Below, in pieces: positions 1 to 4,057 of a stretch of 15,824 nucleotides of DNA. A model generated the notes under the pieces. It did not search any database. It worked only from the letters and a program-made list of their open reading frames with translations, and was not told the DNA's origin. The DNA is from an uncultured Streptomyces sp. GTDB lineage: Bacteria > Actinomycetota > Actinomycetes > Streptomycetales > Streptomycetaceae. The position numbers were made by a program, and so were the translations under genes. The stretch spans positions 1 to 15,824 of the forward strand of contig CAMLJW010000072.1 of NCBI GenBank assembly GCA_946480485.1. Direction: 5' to 3'. How positions within the stretch are numbered: position 1 is the first letter of the stretch; the number at the start of each line of letters is the position of its first letter.

Positions 1-143
1 GCGCTTCCCTTCGGTCTTGCGTTTCCGACTCTATCAGACTCTTTCGGGCCCGATTCCCAGTCGGAGTGGGTGTCATCACGGCTGTTGGGCCGTTCCGACG
101 AGTGAGACTTTAGCGGAATCACTGGCCCCGAAGCTAATCGGGG
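1..143 (-). promoter_or_regulatory. Presumed rRNA operon promoter and 5' leader, reading leftward
   Basis: Read on the minus strand, positions 60 to 1 contain the stretch GTCTGATAGAGTCGGAAACG followed by GAAGGGAAGCGC. I recognise this as the type of sequence in the transcribed leader upstream of Streptomyces 16S rRNA. A -10-like hexamer TAAAGT lies at 112-107 (minus), and an inverted repeat CCCCGA/TCGGGG (126-131 and 138-143) covers the -35 area. The base composition is less GC-rich than the genes to the right, and no ORF here shows codon bias. The 16S gene would lie just left of the window. This rests on memory of rrn leaders, not on an alignment. A tRNA or other stable-RNA leader is the main alternative. 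Confidence 0.62.
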
Positions 144-344
144 TCGCATGCTTTCGAAGCGGATTCCTCATTTCGCAAACGCGCATGAAAACGAGCCGAC
201 GACAGGCCGCCGATCGTTAGATGCTTGCTGCGGAATGGCTGTCCGGGGACCGACCGGAGTCGGCGCTCACGTCGGACAACCCGGAGAACACTACGTAGCG
301 GATAGGGGCGTGTCAACTCCGCACCTGAGAGCACCCGTGAGACG
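144..344. other. Divergent intergenic region without a supported gene
   Basis: This stretch separates the leftward presumed rRNA promoter from the rightward attenuator. The short ORFs that cross it lack Shine-Dalgarno sequences and codon bias. Additional upstream rrn promoters would be expected here by analogy with multi-promoter Streptomyces rRNA operons, but I cannot place them with confidence. Confidence 0.4.
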
Positions 345-357
345 TATCCTCGGAGTC

Positions 358-399
358 ATGACGAAGCATGCGTGCACCCAGCTGTGGTGGGCCGCCTGA
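358..399 (+). CDS. Putative Trp leader peptide, 13 aa
   Basis: The peptide is MTKHACTQLWWAA. Two adjacent TGG codons (385-390) lie three and four codons before the end, and the TGA stop is at 397-399. Trp is the rarest residue, so a WW pair in a 13-residue peptide just before nested hairpins is typical of trp-type leader peptides. A GGAG at 352-355 is only 2 nt from the ATG, too close for a good Shine-Dalgarno. TATCCT at 345-350 lies exactly 7 nt upstream, favouring leaderless translation. The reading frame is open further upstream (to about 148), but that extension has no start signal and no codon bias. The peptide itself probably has no function beyond being translated. Confidence 0.65.
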   Translation: MTKHACTQLWWAA

Positions 400-425
400 G
401 GGCGGCCGTGCTCACGTATGTACTC

Positions 426-460
426 AACGGCCGCCGCCTCGGCGGCCGTTTCTCGTCTCT
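426..460 (+). terminator. Attenuator terminator hairpin
   Basis: A perfect 10-bp stem, AACGGCCGCC (426-435) and GGCGGCCGTT (441-450), has a 5-nt loop (GCCTC) and is followed by the pyrimidine-rich TCTCGTCTCT. It acts as segment 3:4 of the attenuator. Being symmetrical, it may also stop leftward transcription from proC (end 526) before it reaches the presumed rRNA promoter. Confidence 0.72.
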
Positions 461-486
461 CTCCTGGAGAGTGCGGCCCTACCTCG

Positions 487-523
487 GTGCGGGGCAGTGC
501 GGGGTAGTGCGGGGCGGTGCGGA
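487..523. repeat. 10-bp tandem repeat, about 3.5 copies
   Basis: The unit GTGCGGGGYR is repeated at 487-496, 497-506 and 507-516, with a partial fourth copy at 517-523. It starts immediately downstream of the proC stop codon. A small CTCTC/GAGAG hairpin (459-471) lies between it and the attenuator terminator. Function unknown; replication slippage is enough to explain it. Confidence 0.7.
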
Positions 524-525
524 CG

Positions 526-1338
526 TCAGTCGTTGTTGCCGGCGGCCAGTTCGCGGCTTCGGTCGCGGGCTGCCGCCAGGGCGGCGATGAGGGCGGCACG
601 CACTCCGTGGTTCTCCAGTTCGCGGATCGCGTTGATCGTGGTGCCCGCGGGAGACGTGACGTTCTCGCGGAGCTTGACGGGGTGCTCCCCGCTGTCGCGG
701 AGCATCACGGCGGCGCCGATCGCGGACTGGACGATCAGGTCGTGGGCCTTGTCGCGGGGCAGGCCGAGGAGGATTCCCGCGTCGGTCATGGCCTCGACCA
801 GGTAGAAGAAGTACGCAGGTCCCGAGCCGGAGAGGGCGGTGCAGGCGTCCTGCTGGGCTTCGGGGACGCGGAGCGTCTTGCCGACGGCGCCGAAGATCTC
901 CTCGGCATGGGCGAGGTGCTCGGCGGTGGCGTGGCTGCCGGCGGAGATGACGGACATGGCCTCGTCGACGAGGGCGGGGGTGTTCGTCATGACACGGACC
1001 ACGGGGGTGCCCGCTGCGAGGCGCTCCTCGAAGAGGGAGGTGGGGAGGCCCGCTGCGCCGCTGATGACCAGGCGGCCGGCAGGGAGGTGTGGGGCGAGTT
1101 CGTCGAGGAGGGTGCCCATGTCCTGGGGCTTGACCGTGAGGATCAGGGTGTCGGCGGTCTTGGCTGCCTCCGGGTTGGTGACCGGGGTGACGCCGTAGCG
1201 CTTGCCGAGCTCCTCGGCTCGTTCCGGGCGGCGTGCGGTGATCAGGAGGTCGGCGGGTGCCCAGCCGGCTCGGATCATTCCGCTGAGCAGGGCTTCGCCG
1301 ATCTTGCCGGTGCCGAGCACGGCGACTTTCTGGGTCAT
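526..1338 (-). CDS. proC: Pyrroline-5-carboxylate reductase
   Basis: This cytoplasmic enzyme catalyses the last step of proline biosynthesis, the NAD(P)H-dependent reduction of 1-pyrroline-5-carboxylate to L-proline. The 270-aa protein has the usual family length. The N-terminal Rossmann motif GTGKIG is at residues 9-14, the substrate-domain segment ALSGSGPAYFFYL at about 168-180, and the family signature ENVTSPAGTTINAIRELE at about 225-242. I chose the ATG at 1338 because it begins MTQKVAVLGTG, the standard start of the fold, and GGAGGG lies about 10 nt upstream. An in-frame upstream ATG (1386) would add 16 low-complexity residues and bypass that ribosome site. A strong hairpin upstream (1390-1421) separates it from the ABC operon, so it probably has its own promoter in the remaining short gap. 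Confidence 0.95.
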   Translation of the reverse strand: MTQKVAVLGTGKIGEALLSGMIRAGWAPADLLITARRPERAEELGKRYGVTPVTNPEAAKTADTLILTVKPQDMGTLLDELAPHLPAGRLVISGAAGLPTSLFEERLAAGTPVVRVMTNTPALVDEAMSVISAGSHATAEHLAHAEEIFGAVGKTLRVPEAQQDACTALSGSGPAYFFYLVEAMTDAGILLGLPRDKAHDLIVQSAIGAAVMLRDSGEHPVKLRENVTSPAGTTINAIRELENHGVRAALIAALAAARDRSRELAAGNND

Positions 1339-1389
1339 GTTCGGTTGCCCTCCGGGGGGTGCGTCGTCCAAGGTCCATCCTCGCACCGG

Positions 1390-1421
1390 GGCCGCCGGAC
1401 AAGCCGAGGTGTCCGCCGGCC
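1390..1421 (-). terminator. Rho-independent-type terminator after the ABC operon
   Basis: A 12-bp stem with one C/C mismatch is formed by GGCCGCCGGACA (1390-1401) and TGTCCGCCGGCC (1410-1421), with an 8-nt loop. It lies 34 nt past the permease stop and upstream of proC. There is no T-tract, which is common for GC-rich actinomycete terminators. Confidence 0.65.
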
Positions 1422-1454
1422 GGGACGGACGCGGCGGCCCGGGGGACGGGGACG

Positions 1455-2249
1455 CTACGCGGTGCGGCGGCGGAGGGTTGCGGCGCCGAGGGTGAGGACC
1501 ACGAAGGCGCAGGTCGCGACGATCAGGGCGTCGCGGATGAAGTTAGCGGTGACGTCGGTGTGCTTGAGGACTTCGTTCATGCCGTCTACGGCGTACGACA
1601 TGGGGAGGACGTCGGAGATGCCTTCGAGGACGGGGTGCATGTGGGGGCGCGGGGTGAAGAGGCCGCAGAGGAGGAGCTGAGGGAAGATCACAGCCGGCAT
1701 GAACTGGACCGCCTGGAATTCCGAGGACGCGAAGGCCGAGACGAAGAGGCCGAGGGCCGTGCCCAGCAGGGCGTCGAGGAGAGCCACGAGAAGCAGGAGC
1801 CAGGCCGAGCCTGTGACGTCGAGACCAAGGGCCCAGAGGGCGAGACCGGTGGCGAGAGCGGACTGGACGACGGCGAGAGCGCCGAAGGCGAGGGCGTAGC
1901 CCGCGATCAGGTCGGCCTTGCCCAGGGGCATGGCGAGGAGGCGTTCCAGGGTGCCGGAGGTGCGTTCGCGCAGGGTCGCGATGGAGGTCACCAGGAACAT
2001 CGTGATCAGCGGGAAGATGCCGAGGAGCGAGGCACCGATGGTGTCGAAGGTGCGCGGGCTGCCGTCGAAGACGTAGCGGAGCAGCAGGAGCATCACGCAG
2101 GGAATGAAGATCATCAGCGCGATGGTGCGGGGGTCGTGTCGGAGTTGGCGCAGGACTCGGATCGCGGTGGCGGTGGTGCGGGAGTAGTTGATGGCGCTCT
2201 CGCTCCGGGGCGTGGTCGTGCTCGAACGAGGGGGGGTGGTCGTGCTCAT
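1455..2249 (-). CDS. ABC-2 type transporter permease
   Basis: This is a 264-aa integral membrane protein of the ABC-2 exporter family, expected to form the channel of a two-component exporter in the cytoplasmic membrane. After a 20-residue Ser/Thr/Pro-rich cytoplasmic tail, about six hydrophobic segments are visible (roughly 42-60, 72-92, 114-140, 147-170, 182-198 and 236-258). The family motif RERTSGTLERLLAMPL (about 94-109) follows the second segment, as in DrrB-like drug and lipid exporters. Its ATG overlaps the ATPase stop codon in an ATGA arrangement (2246-2249), so the two are translationally coupled. The substrate cannot be read from sequence; antibiotic, bacteriocin or lipid export are all possible. 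Confidence 0.9.
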   Translation of the reverse strand: MSTTTPPRSSTTTPRSESAINYSRTTATAIRVLRQLRHDPRTIALMIFIPCVMLLLLRYVFDGSPRTFDTIGASLLGIFPLITMFLVTSIATLRERTSGTLERLLAMPLGKADLIAGYALAFGALAVVQSALATGLALWALGLDVTGSAWLLLLVALLDALLGTALGLFVSAFASSEFQAVQFMPAVIFPQLLLCGLFTPRPHMHPVLEGISDVLPMSYAVDGMNEVLKHTDVTANFIRDALIVATCAFVVLTLGAATLRRRTA

Positions 2250-3073
2250 CGGATCGTCTCCTTGTGCTTTCCGGCCGCGGCCGCCTCGTCGACCAGGTGG
2301 AGGAAGGCGGCCTCGACGGTGTCGCCGCCGGTGGCGTGGCGCAGGGCCTCCGGGGTGTCGTCGGCGAGGATCTCTCCCTCGCGCATCAGGAGCAGGCGGT
2401 GGCAGCGTTCGGCCTCGTCCATGACGTGTGAGGAGACAAGGAGGGTGGCACCGCGGTCGGCGGCGATGGTGTGGAAGAGGTTCCACAGGTCGCGGCGGAG
2501 TACGGGGTCGAGGCCGACCGTGGGCTCGTCGAGGACGAGGAGTTCCGGGGTGCCCAGGAGCGCGACGGCGAGGGAGACGCGGCTGCGCTGGCCGCCGGAG
2601 AGGGTGCCCGCGAGGGCGTCGGCGTGGGAGGTGAGGTCTACGTCGGCGATGGCGTGGGTGACGTTCTCGTGGCGGCGCTCGGTGGATGCGCGGCCGGGGT
2701 CGAGGATCGCGGCGAAGTAGTCCAGATTCTGGCGGATCGTCAGGTCGTCGTAGACGGAGGGGGCTTGGGTGACGTAGCCGATACGGGAGCGGAGTGTGAT
2801 GTCGCCCGCGGGGCTGCCGAGGACCTCCAGGGTGCCGGTCACCTTGGCCTGCGTGCCGACGATCGCCCTCATCAGGGTCGACTTGCCGCATCCCGACGGG
2901 CCCAGCAGGCCGGTGATCCGGCTGTGGGGTACCTCGAAATCGAGGCCGCGCAGGATCTGGCGGCCGCCTCGGACGACGGTGAGTCCGGTGGCGCGGATCG
3001 CGGGCGCAGGGTCTTCGCCGACGGGGTTCCCGCGCGGCCCCGTCGCGGGCGTGGAGGAGGAGTAATTCACCAT
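2246..3073 (-). CDS. ABC transporter ATP-binding protein (exporter)
   Basis: This 275-aa nucleotide-binding subunit energises the permease encoded immediately downstream. All catalytic motifs are intact: Walker A GPSGCGKST (58-66), Q-loop Gln103 in VTQAP, signature LSGGQ (158-162), Walker B ELLVLDEP (about 177-184) and the switch histidine in SSHVMDEAE (His216). The MDEAE after the H-loop is typical of DrrA/CcmA-type exporters. I chose the ATG at 3073 (MVNYSS) over in-frame ATGs at 3109 and 3103, because those lie in or next to a good promoter (-35 TTGACG at 3109-3104, -10 GATTAT at 3086-3081). That promoter places the transcript start almost on the 3073 ATG. No regulator gene adjoins it, although an operator-like inverted repeat covers the start. 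Confidence 0.92.
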   Translation of the reverse strand: MVNYSSSTPATGPRGNPVGEDPAPAIRATGLTVVRGGRQILRGLDFEVPHSRITGLLGPSGCGKSTLMRAIVGTQAKVTGTLEVLGSPAGDITLRSRIGYVTQAPSVYDDLTIRQNLDYFAAILDPGRASTERRHENVTHAIADVDLTSHADALAGTLSGGQRSRVSLAVALLGTPELLVLDEPTVGLDPVLRRDLWNLFHTIAADRGATLLVSSHVMDEAERCHRLLLMREGEILADDTPEALRHATGGDTVEAAFLHLVDEAAAAGKHKETIR

Positions 3074-3109
3074 GCGATGAATAATCCTGCCGCGGCGTGG
3101 CATCGTCAA
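3063..3109 (-). promoter_or_regulatory. Leaderless promoter and operator-like inverted repeat of the ABC operon
   Basis: On the minus strand, TTGACG (3109-3104) and GATTAT (3086-3081) are separated by exactly 17 bp, a good match to a vegetative promoter. The -10 ends 7 nt before the ATG at 3073, predicting a leaderless mRNA. An inverted repeat, TAATTCA (3063-3069) and TGAATAA (3078-3084) with an 8-bp spacer (6 of 7 positions paired), covers the start codon and part of the -10. A bound repressor there would block initiation. Confidence 0.6.
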
Positions 3110-3217
3110 GCGCCGCGGGCCGGCGCATTAGGGCCGCTGTCAGGCTCGCGGTCCTGCGGCTGCCGAAGCTCCGTCACGGGTTCGACGCGCCTGAGGGATC
3201 GGTCACCGCGCGGACCC

Positions 3218-3244
3218 GGGCTCAGAGGGCTCAGCGGGCTCAGG
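3218..3244. repeat. 9-bp tandem repeat, three copies
   Basis: GGGCTCAGA, GGGCTCAGC and GGGCTCAGG run head to tail. On the minus strand each copy carries a TGA in TGAGCCC, and the first of these is the stop codon of the broken gene at 3240-3499. Duplication of the gene's end by slippage is a simple explanation. Confidence 0.65.
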
Positions 3245-3499
3245 AGCGGGTCGCCACGATCACGTCGATGTCGTAGACCTCCTCGACCGGCCCGTCCGGG
3301 AAGGTCTCCTGGGGTTTGCGTTCCTCGGTGAGGAAGGCCGCGGTCTTCTCTTCGCCGAGGGCCAGGAGGACCGAGAGGCTGCCCAGGTCTGGCGAGGTGT
3401 GCGGGCCCCGTACTCGGCGCACAGCGGCGGCTCCCCCGGGGCTTCGGTGAGGACGCGAAAGAAGTAGGCGAGGAGCGAGCCGACGAACCCGATGGCCAT
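3240..3499 (-). pseudogene. Frameshifted small membrane-protein gene (unrecognised)
   Basis: Two overlapping minus-strand frames each look coding over only half of this interval. The upstream half (from the ATG at 3499: MAIGFVGSLLAYFFRVLTEA, then PGEPPLCAEYG) has high third-position GC and one membrane segment. Its codon bias collapses near 3411. In the next frame the bias is excellent from about 3400 to the TGA at 3240 and reads DLGSLSVLLALGEEKTAAFL through EVYDIDVIVATRS. The switch falls near 3395-3411, in a G/C run (GCGGGCCCCG). A one-base indel or a sequencing error would explain it. The upstream frame is also open before 3499 (LRDPKAQARLRGL), and no Shine-Dalgarno precedes the ATG, so the true start is uncertain. 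The alternative is a genuine 60-aa ORF starting at a GTG at 3422. Family unknown. Confidence 0.5.
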
Positions 3500-3537
3500 C
3501 AGGCCGCGCAGGCGCGCCTGCGCCTTGGGGTCCCGAA

Positions 3538-3571
3538 GCCGGTCGGCTCGCCGTGACGAGGGCCGACCGGC
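3538..3571 (-). terminator. Hairpin downstream of the SH3-domain gene
   Basis: GCCGGTCGG (3538-3546) pairs perfectly with CCGACCGGC (3563-3571), and an inner CTCG (3547-3550) can pair with CGAG (3557-3560). It begins 10 nt past the SH3 gene stop. A separate perfect 18-bp palindrome, GCGCAGGCGCGCCTGCGC, lies at 3506-3523. Confidence 0.55.
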
Positions 3572-3581
3572 CGGGGGCTGC

Positions 3582-3893
3582 TCAAGAGCAGCGCTGGGCC
3601 ACGTAGCCGTCGCTGCCTGTCTTCACGTACGCGTCCGCGACGTACTGCCCACTGGCGATGTTGTCCCAGATGTTCGAGGTGCCGTACGGGCCGCTCACCG
3701 TCTGGCCAGGGGTCTGGCAGTAGATCGTCACCCACGAGCCCGGCGGTAGAACCCTGACGATCCGGTATTGCGTGCCCGGACCGCTGCGCACGTTCAGGCT
3801 GTACCCCGGTGCGGTGGGGTAACTGGTCGCCGAGGCGCTGACCGTGGTGGAGTATGCGCTCTCACCCGCGTTCTCTAGCTCTTCATGGGCCAT
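3582..3893 (-). CDS. Small SH3-domain protein without visible signal peptide
   Basis: This is a 103-aa protein. Residues about 31-60 (YSLNVRSGPGTQYRIVRVLPPGSWVTIYC) match the start of bacterial SH3 (SH3_3-type) domains, which often bind peptidoglycan or mediate protein contacts. The domain continues through IWDNIASGQYVADAYVKTG to the C-terminus. Cys59 and Cys102 could form a disulfide, as in secreted Streptomyces homologues. The first 30 residues (MAHEELENAGESAYSTTVSA and onward) are polar and acidic, with no hydrophobic core or lipobox, so Sec export is not evident. The start is secure: GGGGGAGG lies about 6 nt before the ATG. The gene is divergent from the kinase at 4058. A cytoplasmic role or a non-Sec route is possible. 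Confidence 0.82.
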   Translation of the reverse strand: MAHEELENAGESAYSTTVSASATSYPTAPGYSLNVRSGPGTQYRIVRVLPPGSWVTIYCQTPGQTVSGPYGTSNIWDNIASGQYVADAYVKTGSDGYVAQRCS

Positions 3894-4057
3894 CCTTGGC
3901 CTCCCCCGTTGTATGTTTCACTCGGCGTTCGAGCCGTGACCGCAGCTCCAGCCGCACTATCACTGCACGGAGAGGCTAGCAAGCCTCAGCGGTTTCGTAC
4001 GCACCATCGATTAGGCTCAGCGCGTCGCGCGTGCGGACCGACACACGGGGGTGAGCG
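3894..4057. promoter_or_regulatory. Divergent promoter region with 16-bp palindrome
   Basis: This 164-bp gap serves both the SH3 gene (-) and the kinase gene (+). An inverted repeat GAGGCT-AGCA-AGCCTC at 3972-3987 sits centrally and could be a shared operator. A -10-like TAGGCT lies at 4012-4017 for the kinase, without a convincing -35. The kinase ribosome site is GGGGGTGAG just before the ATG. Confidence 0.4.

Larger units (their letters stand above)
345..465 (+). promoter_or_regulatory. Tryptophan-type ribosome-mediated transcription attenuator (orphan)
   Basis: Three pairings are mutually exclusive. Segment 1 (390-396, GGCCGCC) pairs with segment 2 (401-407, GGCGGCC) around the leader stop codon. 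Segment 2 (401-409, GGCGGCCGT) pairs perfectly over 9 bp with segment 3 (427-435, ACGGCCGCC). Segment 3 (426-435) pairs perfectly over 10 bp with segment 4 (441-450) to form the terminator. A ribosome stalled on the Trp codons at 385-390 would cover segment 1, free segment 2 and favour the antiterminator; normal translation favours the terminator. A -10-like TATCCT sits at 345-350, 7 nt before the leader ATG, so the transcript may start at or near that ATG. No gene follows in the + direction: proC converges from 526. The structure is read directly; the regulatory behaviour is inferred. Confidence 0.72.

Noticed and set aside
148..357. N-terminal extension of the Trp leader peptide to an 83-aa protein
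   Set aside because: The upstream part lacks a ribosome site and codon bias, and crosses the presumed rRNA promoter region. The short form fits the -10 spacing and attenuator geometry.
479..1680. Long open frames overlapping proC (307 aa on the minus strand, 387 aa on the plus strand)
   Set aside because: They are compositional shadows of proC: rich in Arg/Gly/Pro, without ribosome sites or family motifs, while proC has complete motifs in the third frame.
3074..3109. Longer ABC ATPase starting at the ATG at 3109
   Set aside because: That start lies on the -35 hexamer and its extra 12 residues overlap a well-spaced promoter.
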